Shown: positions 11,042 through 20,254 of the stretch, in pieces
How positions within the stretch are numbered: the first letter of the stretch is position 1
Layout of the letters: the number at the start of each line of letters is the position of its first letter
Assembly: GCA_963770635.1 (NCBI GenBank)
Contig: CAVYQI010000002.1
Coordinates: 186,001-250,000 of the forward strand
DNA: 64,000 nt
Source of the DNA: DASZIT01 sp963770635
GTDB taxonomy: Bacteria; Actinomycetota; Acidimicrobiia; Acidimicrobiales; RAAP-2
Reading direction: 5' to 3'
Position numbers and translations under genes: made by a program
The notes under the pieces: generated by a model
The model's database searches: none
The model's input: only the letters and a program-made list of their open reading frames with translations
Told to the model about the DNA's origin: nothing

Positions 11042-11269
11042 CTACAACGGCCGGCACCGTCGGTTATCACGAAGAGATGGCCGGACGTGGCAAAGCAAAT
11101 TAAGCCCGCAACCTACCCCGGGATCAGCGGCATAAACATCCGGTCCGTATGGTTGCTTATTGACAGGGGGTGTGCCACTTGGATAACGGGCATAAACATC
11201 CGGTCCATATGATTTCTTATCGACAGGAGGCGCGCCGGTATTGAGCCAAAGCCATCCCGCGGCTATCAA
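11042..11269 (-). CDS. Possible small protein with two 20-residue repeats (uncertain)
   Basis: This 75-codon open frame contains two in-frame copies of a 20-residue unit whose core is PPV-x-K-x-x-YGPDVYA, encoded by the 60-bp tandem repeat. Between the copies some third-position changes are silent (CCT/CCC, TAT/TAC) and the YGPDVYA core is unchanged, a weak hint of coding. Codon use (GAT, GTT, TAT, AAA, TCA) is more A/T-rich than in the neighbours. It lies about 60 bp upstream of the PfaD-type gene on the same strand. I recognise no family. It may instead be a non-coding repeat that happens to be open in this frame. Confidence 0.2.
   Translation of the reverse strand: MIAAGWLWLNTGAPPVDKKSYGPDVYARYPSGTPPVNKQPYGPDVYAADPGVGCGLNLLCHVRPSLRDNRRCRPL
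11121..11240. repeat. Tandem 60-bp direct repeat, two copies
   Basis: Copies are at 11,121-11,180 and 11,181-11,240. The shared core is GCATAAACATCCGGTCC followed by a less conserved TATG-x-TT-x-CTTAT-x-GACAGG. This is the only long gene-free stretch in the window (10,982-11,314), and it is more A/T-rich than its surroundings. It lies upstream of the minus-strand synthase operon, so promoter or operator repeats are possible. On the plus strand the first copy contains TTGACA (11,160-11,165) 16 bp before GATAAC, a passable promoter, but no plus-strand gene follows closely. Confidence 0.8.
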
Positions 11270-11314
11270 GAGCCGCCGTCCGGCTCACCGGTGGCCGCCC
11301 GGCTCCCGCCGCCC

Positions 11315-12049
11315 TTATGTGAGAATGGTGACCTTCCCGGTCCCGAGGGTGTATTCCGCCCCCACGATCTTGAGCTTCCCGGCGGCGACCGCGGGTTGGA
11401 GGATGGCGACGGAGGAGCCCAGCAACTGCACCTGGTTCAGCACGTTTTGCTTGATGGCGCCGTCGAGTTGGGAGGCGGCCGGCAGGGTGCCCACCGACTG
11501 GGCGGCCGGGACCACCGGGCTGAGAAAGCTGCCGATGTCGCCGGGGAAGGCGGTCCCCTTCTGGACCTCGGACAATGCCCCCTTCACCGCCCCGCAGTTC
11601 TCGTGCCCGAGCACCATCAGCAGGACCGAGCCCAGCTCCGCGACCGAGTACTCGATGGATCCGAGGAGGATCGGGTCCATAGCGGTGTTCCCGGCCACCC
11701 GCACCACGAACAGATCGCCGACGCCCTGATCGAAAGCTATTTCCGGTAACACCCGCGAGTCGGAGCAGCCAAGGACGACGGCGAACGGGTCTTGGTGTTC
11801 GACCACCTCGACCAGTCGGGCGCTGGTGCGCCCTTGGTTGGTGGGACGGCCGCTCACGAAGCGGTCGTTGCCGGCCACCAGCCGGGCCAACGCATCGTCC
11901 CCATTGGTGACGTGCGGGAACGTCGAGGTGGTGGTCGTCGCCACCGTCACGGCGTTCGACCCACAGCTGGCCAGGGCGGCGCCGGCCAGGATGCCCCCGG
12001 TGGCCACCGCCCCCTTGGCCAGAAACGCCCGACGTGATTGGTCGTACAT
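11315..12049 (-). CDS. Beta-class carbonic anhydrase with Tat signal
   Basis: This 244-residue protein interconverts CO2 and bicarbonate. The zinc-site and active-site motifs are present: CSDSRV (Cys, Asp, Arg) at about residues 92-97, and HENCGA with the zinc His and Cys about 50 residues later. The N-terminus SRRAFLAKGAVATGGILAGAALASC has the twin-arginine pattern, a hydrophobic stretch and a lipobox-like LASC, so it is probably exported folded and may be lipid-anchored. A Thr-rich linker follows. The start is the ATG at 12,047-12,049, with a GGAAGAG ribosome site upstream. The same frame stays open to 13,624 antisense to the next gene; that extension is spurious. Confidence 0.93.
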   Translation of the reverse strand: MYDQSRRAFLAKGAVATGGILAGAALASCGSNAVTVATTTTSTFPHVTNGDDALARLVAGNDRFVSGRPTNQGRTSARLVEVVEHQDPFAVVLGCSDSRVLPEIAFDQGVGDLFVVRVAGNTAMDPILLGSIEYSVAELGSVLLMVLGHENCGAVKGALSEVQKGTAFPGDIGSFLSPVVPAAQSVGTLPAASQLDGAIKQNVLNQVQLLGSSVAILQPAVAAGKLKIVGAEYTLGTGKVTILT

Positions 12050-12136
12050 GGCTCTTCCTCCCCATTGCTGGACATATCCTGACAGAACCGGAACGCAGTC
12101 GACCCGATTCTGACGCCAGCCATCACAGGAGCCTCC

Positions 12137-13769
12137 ATGCCCGACACCCACGTTGTCACCAATCAGGCCCCACCCCTCGTTGACTTCGACGCCGCCGACT
12201 GCCCAGCGCTGTTGGAGGCGCTCCACCGGGAGGGTGCCGGGTGGGCGGAGGAAGAACTCCATGTCGTGGGCCGTCTGGCCGGCGGCGCCGAGGCCCAGGA
12301 GTGGGGACGGCTGGCCGAAGCCCATCCGCCGGTGCTCCGGGCCTTCGACCGCTACGGGAACCGCATCGACGAGGTCGAGTACGACGCCTCCTATCACCAC
12401 CTGATGGAGCACGCGGTCGACTTCGGCCTCCACGCCAGTCCGTGGAGCGACGCCCGGTCCGGGGCCCACGTGTCCCGGGCGGCCAAGTTCCTGGCCTGGA
12501 CGGCTACCGACGCCGGCCACAGTTGCCCGATCTCGATGACCTACGCGGTGGTGCCGGCCTTGCGCATCAACGCTGCGCTGTCGGCCGAATACGAACCGCT
12601 GCTCACCTCCCGGGAATACGACTTCGGGCTGCGCCCGCCGCTGACCAAGCGGGGGTTGATCGCCGGGATGTCCATGACCGAGAAGCAGGGCGGTTCCGAT
12701 GTAAGGGCCAACACCACCCGGGCCCAGCCGGTGGCCGACCGCTCCTACCGGGTGACCGGGCACAAGTGGTTCACCTCCGCACCGATGTCCGACGTCTTCC
12801 TGATGCTGGCCCAGGCGCCCGGGGGTCTCTCGTGCTTCCTGCTGCCCCGGGTGCTCCCCGACGGCTCGCGGAACCCGATGCACCTGCAACGCCTGAAGGA
12901 GAAGCTGGGCAACAAATCGAACGCCAGCTCCGAAGTCGAATACGACGACGCCACCGCCTGGTTGGTGGGTGAGGAAGGGCGTGGAGTGCGAACCATCGTG
13001 GAGATGGTCAACATGACCCGGCTCGACTGCACCATCGGGGCCGCCGCCGGGATGCAGATCGGGCTGTCTCAAGCGGTCCATCACGCCACCTACCGGAAAG
13101 CGTTCGGGAAGTACCTCATCGACCAGCCGCTGATGCGAAACGTACTGGCCGACCTGGCGGTGGAAGCCGAGGCGGCGATCACGGTGGCCATGCGACTGGC
13201 CGGGGCCACCGATCGGGCCGGCCAGGGGGACGAACGGGAGGCCCTGTTCCGGCGCATCGCCCTGGCCTCGTCGAAGTACTACGTCTGCAAGCAGGGCCCG
13301 GTCTTCGCCGGCGAAGCGTTGGAGTGCCTGGGCGGGAACGGGTACTCGGAGGATTCGGGCATGCCCCGCCTCTACCGGGAGGCACCGGTGTTGTCGGTGT
13401 GGGAGGGGTCGGGCAACGTCGCCGCCCTCGACACCCTCCGGGCCATGGCCCGGCAGCCCGAATCGGTGGAGGTGTTCCTCGAGGAGCTCGACGCCGGCGG
13501 CGGGGCCGATCCGCGCTTCGGACGCGGCCGTCGCTGGCCTCCGCGACCAGCTCACCGATCTCGGCGACCTCGAATACCGGGCCCGGTCCATCGTCGAGTC
13601 GATGGCCAAGGTGCTGCAGGGCACCCTGTTGGTGCGTTACGGCCACCCGGCGGTGGCCGACGCCTTTTGCGCATCCCGGCTCGGCGGCGACTGGGGGGCG
13701 GCCTTCGGCACCTTGCCCACCGGCGTCGACACCTCTGCCATCCTCGAACGGGCCCGACCTAAGTTGTAG
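12137..13769 (+). CDS. Acyl-CoA dehydrogenase, AidB-like (one frameshift)
   Basis: This is an FAD-dependent dehydrogenase of about 543 residues after correction. AidB-subfamily signatures include MTEKQGGSDVRANTTR near residue 180, GHKWFTSAP, and SGMPRLYREAPVLSVWEGSGN near 415. The frame opened at 12,137 becomes Arg/Pro-rich after about 13,519. One extra G in CGCTTCGGACG restores a good C-terminus (SDAAVAGLRDQL, then YRARSIVESMAKVLQG, then SRLGGDWGAAFG) ending at 13,769. A sequencing indel is likely. AidB-like enzymes are linked to alkylation stress or branched acyl-CoA oxidation; the substrate here is unknown. Confidence 0.88.
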
Positions 13770-14004
13770 CCTCGGGGGGCCGTCCCTTCGATCCCCTTGA
13801 TCCGTCCAGTTACTAGGAGGTTCCGCAGCCACGGATGAGGTGGCAGGTCTGGGTGGCCCTTCCCGCCCGATCCCTGGGCCAGATCCAGTGAGGGCCCCGT
13901 TCCCATCAGGCGTTTGTTCAGCCACGCGCGGGACGAGGATGACAGAGTAACGATGGGGGGAGACAGATCTCCACCGCCATCAAGACCAGCCAGCGAGGAG
14001 CGAC

Positions 14005-14979
14005 ATGACCCAGGTACCCACCGTCCGAGGTCCCGTCGACAGCGCGGCACTCGGTCGCACCTACATGCACGAGCACATCTTCGTGCTCACCCCCGACGTG
14101 CAGCAGAATTATCCCGACGAGTGGGGTGACGAGGACGCCCGGGTGGCCGACACGGTGCAGAAGCTCAACGAGCTGGCCGGCCGGGGCGTGACCACCATCG
14201 TCGACCCCACCGTCATCGGGCTCGGGCGCTACATCCCCCGAATCCAGCGGATCGGCGACCAGGTGCCTGACCTCAACATCGTGGTGGCCACCGGCTGTTA
14301 CACCTACAGCGAGGTGCCCTTCTTCTTCCACTACCGAGGCCCCGGCCTCGGCCAACCCATCGATCCGATGGTCGAGATGTTCGTTGGTGACATCACCGAA
14401 GGGATCGCCGGCACCGGAGTGAAGGCGGGCATGCTCAAATGCGCCATCGACACCCAGGGCCTGACTGGCGGGGTGGAACGAATCATGCGGGCGGTGGCCA
14501 AGGCCCACCGGGCCACCGGAACCCCCATCACCATCCACACCCACCCCGGCACCCAGCAGGGCCTGGCTGCCCAGAAGGTGCTCGACGACGAGGGGGTCGA
14601 TCCACGGCGGGTGATCCTCGGCCACAGCGGTGACTCTTCTGACCTCGATTATCTGCAGCCGCTGGCCGAGGCCGGATTCATTCTGGGGATGGACCGTTTC
14701 GGCATCAACGTCGAGACCACCTTCGAATCGCGGGCCGACACCGTGGTCGAGCTGTGCAAGCGAGGATTCGCCGGGAGCATGGTGCTGGCCCACGATGCCG
14801 CCTGCTACATCGATTGGATCGAGCCCTGGGCCAAGGGGGCCACCCCGGATTGGCATTACCTCCACATCCTCGACGATGTGCTGCCGTACCTGCTCGACAA
14901 AGGGGTCACCGAGGATCAGATCGAGACGATGCTGACCGGGACGCCCCGCCGGATCTTCGAGAACGTCGGGACCTACTGA
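14005..14979 (+). CDS. Phosphotriesterase-family metal hydrolase
   Basis: This 324-residue amidohydrolase-superfamily protein has the binuclear metal site of the PTE / lactonase family: His-x-His as MHEHIF (residues 21-26), a candidate carboxylated Lys in GMLKCAID (about 148), His in TIHTHPG, His in ILGHSGD, and Asp in LAHDAAC. Length and motif spacing match phosphotriesterase-like lactonases, so a lactone or organophosphate ester is the likely substrate class. A GAGGAG ribosome site precedes the ATG. The stop overlaps the start of the acyl-CoA synthetase gene by one base (TGATG), so the two are probably co-expressed. Confidence 0.9.
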   Translation: MTQVPTVRGPVDSAALGRTYMHEHIFVLTPDVQQNYPDEWGDEDARVADTVQKLNELAGRGVTTIVDPTVIGLGRYIPRIQRIGDQVPDLNIVVATGCYTYSEVPFFFHYRGPGLGQPIDPMVEMFVGDITEGIAGTGVKAGMLKCAIDTQGLTGGVERIMRAVAKAHRATGTPITIHTHPGTQQGLAAQKVLDDEGVDPRRVILGHSGDSSDLDYLQPLAEAGFILGMDRFGINVETTFESRADTVVELCKRGFAGSMVLAHDAACYIDWIEPWAKGATPDWHYLHILDDVLPYLLDKGVTEDQIETMLTGTPRRIFENVGTY

Positions 14980-16487
14980 TGCCGGCCCACGCCTTCGACG
15001 CCACCGGGTTAGTCCGCGACTCACAGGGGATCAAGCACTACCAGGGCTTACCCTCGTCAGTGCTGGACATGTTGCAGGCGTCGGTGGAACGGGACGGGAA
15101 CGCGGAGGCGGTCGTGGTGCTGGACGGGCCCCGGGTGTCGTATGCCGAGTTGTGGGACCGCTCCGCCCGGGTCGCGGGTGGACTGCGGGCCGCCGGGATC
15201 GGCAAGGGCGACCGGGTCGCCATCCGCCACGGGAACGGCCTCGACTGGGTGCTGGCCTTCTTCGGCACCTTGATGGCGGGCGGGGTGGTGGTCCCGGTCA
15301 ACACCCGCTTTACCGACAGCGAGATGGCCTACCTGGTCGAGGATTCCGGAGCGACCTACGTGGTCGAGCCCGACGCCGAGCTTCCTGACGACGAACCCTC
15401 GGTGGCCGAGGGGCTGGAAGGCGACGATCTGGCCGCCATCTTCTACACCTCGGGGACCACCGGATTCCCCAAGGGGGCGATGACCAGCCACGCCAATTTT
15501 CTCACCAACGCCGAGAGCTGCCGTCGGGTGGTCGACATGGCCGAGCACGACCCGAGCGTGCGCAACCTGATCAGCGTGCCGCTGTTCCACGTCACTGGGT
15601 GCAACAGCCAGCTGCTGCCTACCTTGCGACAGGGCGGCACCGCGGTGGTGATGCCGGCCTTCGAGGTCCAGCGCTTCCTTACCGCCATCGCCGAGGAGCA
15701 CATCAGTGTGCTGACCACGGTGCCGGCCATTTTCTGGTTGGCCCTCAGCCAGCCCAATTTCTCCAATTTCGATGTGAGCAGTGTTCGCTTCGCCACCTAT
15801 GGTGGCGCTCCCATCGCGCCGGACCTGGTGCGCAAGGTGAAGGCCGGCTTCCCGGCGGCCCGGGTCGGCAACGGGTTCGGCCTCAGCGAGACCTCGAGTC
15901 TGGCCACCTTTCTGCCCGACGAGTATGCCGACACCCACGCCGAGTCAGTGGGGTTCCCCGCCCCGGTGGTGGATCTCGACCTCGCCGACCCCGATCGGGA
16001 GACGGGGGTGGGGGAGTTGCTCATCCGCGGCGCCAACGTGGTCATGGGCTACTGGAACAAGCCGGAGGCCACCGCCGAGGCGTTCGTCGACGGTTGGCTG
16101 CACACCGGGGACCTGGCCCGGATCGACGGCGACGGGTTCACCTACATCGTCGACCGCGCCAAAGACATGATCAACCGGGGAGGGGAGAACGTCTACAGCG
16201 TCGAACTGGAGAACGTGCTGGCCGCCGCCCCCGGCGTCTTCGAGGTCGCGGTCATCGGGGTCGCCGACGAGATGATGGGCGAGAAAGTCGGGGCGGTGGT
16301 CGTGCCGATCCCGGGGACCAGCTTCGACCCTGACGGGTTCGTGGAGTACGCCCGCGGCCATCTGGCCGACTTCAAGGTGCCCCAATACCTGGTGGTCCGT
16401 CCCGAATTGCTGCCCCGGAACCCGGGAGGGAAGGTGCTCAAACCGGTGCTCCGGAAGGAGACCGAGTGGGGGAAGCCGATTCGCTGA
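14979..16487 (+). CDS. Acyl-CoA synthetase (ANL superfamily)
   Basis: This 502-residue AMP-forming ligase activates a carboxylic acid as acyl-AMP and then acyl-CoA. Motifs in order: P-loop YTSGTTGFPKGAM (about residues 150-162), GFGLSETSS (A5-type) near 305, LHTGDLARIDGDGF near 375, DMINRGGENVYSVELE hinge region near 395, and the catalytic Lys in NPGGKVLK near the C-terminus. I chose the ATG at 14,979, overlapping the previous stop, rather than the longer open frame from 14,754 that lies inside the preceding gene. The substrate cannot be read from sequence; coupling to a lactonase-like hydrolase suggests opening of a lactone followed by CoA activation (inference). Confidence 0.92.
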   Translation: MPAHAFDATGLVRDSQGIKHYQGLPSSVLDMLQASVERDGNAEAVVVLDGPRVSYAELWDRSARVAGGLRAAGIGKGDRVAIRHGNGLDWVLAFFGTLMAGGVVVPVNTRFTDSEMAYLVEDSGATYVVEPDAELPDDEPSVAEGLEGDDLAAIFYTSGTTGFPKGAMTSHANFLTNAESCRRVVDMAEHDPSVRNLISVPLFHVTGCNSQLLPTLRQGGTAVVMPAFEVQRFLTAIAEEHISVLTTVPAIFWLALSQPNFSNFDVSSVRFATYGGAPIAPDLVRKVKAGFPAARVGNGFGLSETSSLATFLPDEYADTHAESVGFPAPVVDLDLADPDRETGVGELLIRGANVVMGYWNKPEATAEAFVDGWLHTGDLARIDGDGFTYIVDRAKDMINRGGENVYSVELENVLAAAPGVFEVAVIGVADEMMGEKVGAVVVPIPGTSFDPDGFVEYARGHLADFKVPQYLVVRPELLPRNPGGKVLKPVLRKETEWGKPIR

Positions 16488-16620
16488 TCCCGAGGACGTC
16501 GCCTCGGAGTGGCGGGCGCTCACTCTGAGTGGCAAGCGCGCCGGGTTGGTGCCCACCGGTCAAGGAAGAGGACCGAACGTCCGATAGTTCCTGTGCAAAG
16601 CCACACCGGGAAGCGGAGCG

Positions 16621-18720
16621 ATGACCCTCGTACAGGACTACCAGCCATTCGGCGATCAGCCAGGAGAGCCACGACGCTTCTCCGACCGCCTGGTCGACTT
16701 CGCCACCGCTCGATTGGGACGAACCAAGCCGATCGACCTCACCCGGCTGCGTCCGCTCCCGGTACCCTCCAACGAACTGCGCGGCCAACTACCCCTGGCC
16801 GGCGAGACGCTGGAAATTGGCTCGGATGCCGACGCCTCCATCCGCCTCTTTCATCCGCTGATCAGGGCCCGGCATGCCCGGTTGGGCCGCTCGGTTTCCG
16901 ACCAGCTGTGGATCGAGGACAAGCACTCCGTCAATGCCACCCACGTAAACGGGCAGCGGTTGCGGGGCCGCCGGGATCTCGCCCCCGGCGACGTCATCCA
17001 GATCGGACCGTTCAGCGCCCGCGTCGGCCGCCATGCCCTCGAGTCGCTCGAGCAGGTCCCCGGCATCGACGTCTCCGTGGTCGGCGCATCGGTGGACATC
17101 CGGGGCCGGCGGCGGAGCACCCGCCGTATCCTCGACGACGTTTCGCTCCATCTCCGCCCGGCCAGCCTCACCGCGGTGGCCGGGCCCAGCGGTTCGGGCA
17201 AGACCACCCTCATGCGCCTCCTTTCCGGCCAGGTCAATGCCAGCCAGGGTGCGGTTCGCTACGACGGGGTCGAGGTAGCTGCGTGCCGAAAGAGCCAAGC
17301 CCATCTGATGGGTTTCGTTCCCCAGGACGACATCGTCCATTCGGACCTGACGGTGGCCGAGACCCTCGGGTACCAGGCGCGACTCCGCTTGGGCAAGGAT
17401 GCTTCCCCCGAACAGCGTCAGGCCCGCATCGACCGAACGCTGACCCTGGTCGGGCTCGACGACCAGCGCCACCAGATCATCAAGACCCTGAGCGGGGGCC
17501 AGCGGAAGCGGGTCTCCATCGCGTCGGAGCTGCTGAGCGAGCCCAAGGTCCTGTTCCTCGATGAGCCGACCTCGGGTCTCGATCCCGGCCTCGACAAGCA
17601 GATCATGCTGCTGTTGCGCCTGTTGGCCGACCAGGGCCGAACCGTGGTCCTCGCCACCCACTCACTGGAGCACGTCGACGTCTGCGACACCCTGGCCCTG
17701 ATGGGCCCCGGCGGCCACGTCATCTACACCGGCAAGCCCGACGAGGCGCCGGCGTGGTTCGGGGTCCACACCCTGGGTGACACCTTCTCGCTGGTCGAAA
17801 CGCCCGAGGCTGCCGCCCGGGCGGCCACCCGGGTGCCCGGCGAAGGGCAGGTCCCGGCGTCGGGGACGGCGGCTCCGATCGTCGTCGGCCCCGAAGCCAG
17901 CAAGCCCAAGTTCGGCTCGCCGCCGTGGCGACGCATGCTCCGCCATCAAGGCAGCATCTTCGCCGAGCGCTACTGCCGCCTGCTCAGCCGGGACCGCACC
18001 GCTATTGCCTTCAGCCTCCTGCAAGGGGTGGCCGTCGCCCTCCTCACCGGCATGGTGGCAGCCAGGCCGATGGTGTGGGACTTGAAGGGCACGGCTCCGG
18101 TGTTCGTCTTCGGATGCTCGGCAGTGTGGTTCGGCATGCTCAACTCCGTCCGCGAACTGGTGAAGGAGCGGACGATCTGGCGCCGGGAACAGTTGGTCGG
18201 CGGCAACACCGCCGCCTACCTGACCTCAAAACTGGGCGTGCTGGGGGCGCTCGGGGCATTCCAGACCGTCACCTCGCTGGCGGTGCTGGCCCTGACCCTC
18301 GGCCTCCCGAGCTCAGGCACCTGGCTTCCATCGTTCGTGGGGATCGGGATCACTCTCTTTCTGGCCAATCTGACGGGGATGGCCGTCGGCCTGCTGGTTT
18401 CGTCTCTGGCCTCGAGTTCGGACCGGGCCATGAGCATCGTCCCCTACCTGTTGATCTCCCAACTCGTCCTCTGCGGGGTGCTGTTCCCGCTCCGCAACCT
18501 CAGCTTCGTCTCCTGGTTCATCCCGGCTCGTTGGGCGGTGTCCGCCCTCGGGGGGATCGCCGGACTGTCAGGTACCACTGCCCAGACCGGCGGGTTCTAC
18601 CCCCACTCGGTGTTGGGCATCCTTGGAGGGTGGGGAATGCTGCTGGTGCTGGCGGTGGCCGGCGTCACGGCCACGGCCAAGGTTCTCGACCGCCAGGCCG
18701 CGAGTTGGAGCGTGGGCTGA
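16621..18720 (+). CDS. FHA-domain ABC transporter, ABCG-like half transporter
   Basis: This 699-residue protein has three parts. An N-terminal forkhead-associated domain (about residues 55-135, with LEIGSDADASI and HSVNATHVNG) would bind phosphothreonine. An ABC ATPase follows, with Walker A GPSGSGKTT near 190, signature LSGGQRKRVSIAS near 290 and Walker B VLFLDEPTSGLD just after. A C-terminal ABC-2 membrane domain with about six hydrophobic segments spans roughly 450-695. The order matches ABCG/White-like exporters. The FHA domain implies control by Ser/Thr protein kinases, though no kinase gene is nearby. The substrate is unknown. The gene stands alone, with a GCGGAGCG ribosome site before the ATG. 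Confidence 0.93.
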   Translation: MTLVQDYQPFGDQPGEPRRFSDRLVDFATARLGRTKPIDLTRLRPLPVPSNELRGQLPLAGETLEIGSDADASIRLFHPLIRARHARLGRSVSDQLWIEDKHSVNATHVNGQRLRGRRDLAPGDVIQIGPFSARVGRHALESLEQVPGIDVSVVGASVDIRGRRRSTRRILDDVSLHLRPASLTAVAGPSGSGKTTLMRLLSGQVNASQGAVRYDGVEVAACRKSQAHLMGFVPQDDIVHSDLTVAETLGYQARLRLGKDASPEQRQARIDRTLTLVGLDDQRHQIIKTLSGGQRKRVSIASELLSEPKVLFLDEPTSGLDPGLDKQIMLLLRLLADQGRTVVLATHSLEHVDVCDTLALMGPGGHVIYTGKPDEAPAWFGVHTLGDTFSLVETPEAAARAATRVPGEGQVPASGTAAPIVVGPEASKPKFGSPPWRRMLRHQGSIFAERYCRLLSRDRTAIAFSLLQGVAVALLTGMVAARPMVWDLKGTAPVFVFGCSAVWFGMLNSVRELVKERTIWRREQLVGGNTAAYLTSKLGVLGALGAFQTVTSLAVLALTLGLPSSGTWLPSFVGIGITLFLANLTGMAVGLLVSSLASSSDRAMSIVPYLLISQLVLCGVLFPLRNLSFVSWFIPARWAVSALGGIAGLSGTTAQTGGFYPHSVLGILGGWGMLLVLAVAGVTATAKVLDRQAASWSVG

Positions 18721-18723
18721 TCC

Positions 18724-18742
18724 GGGTTCGGTTCAGGAACCC
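18724..18742. terminator. Possible hairpin between convergent genes
   Basis: GGGTTC (18,724-18,729) and GAACCC (18,737-18,742) can pair across a 7-nt loop just after the ABC transporter stop, overlapping the 3' end of the convergent gene. There is no T-run, so terminator function is only suggested by position. Confidence 0.3.
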
Positions 18743-19314
18743 GATTCGAGGAACCAACTCGGCAGCGGCTCGCACCCTTCGTCGAGCTCGACCCGGCAGG
18801 CGTTGAGTGCGAATGCCACCAGGTGGTACTGACCGATCAGCATGGTGGTCTCGATCAGCTGGGCTGGGTCGTACTCCTCGGCCAGCGCCGCCCAGGTGTC
18901 GTCGCTGAGGGTGGAGGTGTCGTGAAGCTCATCGACAGCGCGCAGGAGGGTGGCTTCGTGATCTGACCAACCGTCAGCCTCCGGCCCGTGGAGCACCCGC
19001 TCGATGGTCGACTGGTCGATACCTTCCCCCTGGGCGATGACGACGTGATGGCTCCACTCGTAGGAGGTCCCGCACCTCGCCGCCGTCCGCAGGATCAGCA
19101 ACTCCCGATCCCGAGGCGGGAGGGTGCCCCCGGCCAGCAGGTAACCACCGAACGGCAGCCACTTTCGGAACAGCTTGGGGTTGCGGGCCAGGGTCGGGAA
19201 CAGATTGAGATCCCCGAGCACGTGGCCGGTTCCGATGCCTCCGTCGAGGATGGTATTGATTTCTTCGGAGCGCTCCTCGGGTGGCAGCGGTGGGATGCGG
19301 GGACCGGGACTCAT
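18733..19314 (-). CDS. Carboxymuconolactone decarboxylase / AhpD-like protein
   Basis: This 193-residue all-helical protein of the CMD family has the typical region RDRELLILRTAARCGTSYEW-SHH at about residues 70-95, where Cys, Glu and His would form the active or redox site. It has a single Cys in the motif rather than the CxxC of true AhpD, so it fits the broader decarboxylase-like group that often accompanies aromatic or short-chain dehydrogenase genes. The ATG at 19,312-19,314 overlaps the stop of the upstream SDR gene (ATGA), so the two form an operon. The exact reaction is unknown. Confidence 0.85.
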   Translation of the reverse strand: MSPGPRIPPLPPEERSEEINTILDGGIGTGHVLGDLNLFPTLARNPKLFRKWLPFGGYLLAGGTLPPRDRELLILRTAARCGTSYEWSHHVVIAQGEGIDQSTIERVLHGPEADGWSDHEATLLRAVDELHDTSTLSDDTWAALAEEYDPAQLIETTMLIGQYHLVAFALNACRVELDEGCEPLPSWFLESGS

Positions 19315-20165
19315 GCTCGTGGCCCGATGGTCAAGCCGCCGTCGACGATCAGGCTCTGACCGGTGATGTAGGAGGCCTCGTCGGAGAGGAGAAACAGGGA
19401 GGCGTAGGCAACTTCCCACGCCGTCCCCTGCCGACGAGCCGGGATCTTCACCCGGGCCCGACCCGGATTGGCCGCCGACGCCGATCGCCCAAGGGCGGTG
19501 TCCATCAGACCGGGGAGGACCAGGTTGGTGCGAACCTTCGGGGCCCCTTCGATGGCCGACTGCCGGCACAGCGATTCGAGAGCCGCCTTCGATGCCCCGT
19601 AGACCGGATAGGGGAGGACCTCCCGGGAGGCCACCGAGCCGATCATCACGATCGAACCGCCGCCGGCCATCGCCGCCAGCCCGTGCTTGCACCCCAGGAA
19701 CTGGGAGCGGACGTTGACGGCCATGACGTGGTCCCACTGCTTCACGGTGGTGCCGGCCAGCAAGAAGCCGGCCCCGATCCCGACGTTGAGCACCAGCCCG
19801 TCGATGCCCCCGAAGGCCTTCTCGGTACCGGCGATGATGGCGGCCACATCGGTCTCCTCGGCGGCGTCGCCCACCTGCACGGTGGCGGCCGCACCTTCCC
19901 GGCGCACCAGCTCCGCGGTCTCCTCCGCGCTGGCGGCGTCGATGTCAGCCACCGCGATCGACGCGCCCTCCCGGGCGAACAGCACGGCCATGGCCCGGCC
20001 GTTGCCCACCGGAGGGTCATCGAGGCCTTCGCTCCGCTGGCCGCCGCCCATGATCAAGATGCGGCGGCCGACCAACCGGCCCCGGCCGACGGCGGTGCCC
20101 TCGGTCTCGGCGCTCAACGGGGGAGTTCCGTTGGGTGAGGGGTGCACGCTCTTTTCGACAGCCAT
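19311..20165 (-). CDS. Short-chain dehydrogenase/reductase
   Basis: This 284-residue NAD(P)-dependent oxidoreductase has a Rossmann fold. Visible motifs: a variant glycine motif ILIMGGGQRSEG near residue 36, in which an insertion replaces the usual TGxxxGxG; the Asp-based cofactor preference in AVADID; LVLNVGIGAG in place of NNAG; catalytic Ser in IGSVAS; and Tyr/Lys in PVYGASKAALE. A C-terminal SYITGQSLIVDGG closes the domain. The unusual glycine loop sets it apart from ordinary FabG. It is translationally coupled to the following decarboxylase-like gene and divergent from the acyl-CoA dehydrogenase fusion, with 89 bp between. Confidence 0.88.
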   Translation of the reverse strand: MAVEKSVHPSPNGTPPLSAETEGTAVGRGRLVGRRILIMGGGQRSEGLDDPPVGNGRAMAVLFAREGASIAVADIDAASAEETAELVRREGAAATVQVGDAAEETDVAAIIAGTEKAFGGIDGLVLNVGIGAGFLLAGTTVKQWDHVMAVNVRSQFLGCKHGLAAMAGGGSIVMIGSVASREVLPYPVYGASKAALESLCRQSAIEGAPKVRTNLVLPGLMDTALGRSASAANPGRARVKIPARRQGTAWEVAYASLFLLSDEASYITGQSLIVDGGLTIGPRA

Positions 20166-20254
20166 GTCCGTATCCCCTCGTCGCCAGCCGTCCCTGACAG
20201 TAGCTTCCCGGTCGGGCCAGCCGTCGGCTGCCGCCGTCCAAGTATGTTCTTGGT

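Noticed and set aside
12050..13624. Long minus-strand extension of the carbonic anhydrase frame
   Set aside because: It runs antisense through the acyl-CoA dehydrogenase. The carbonic anhydrase has its own Tat signal and ATG at 12,049.
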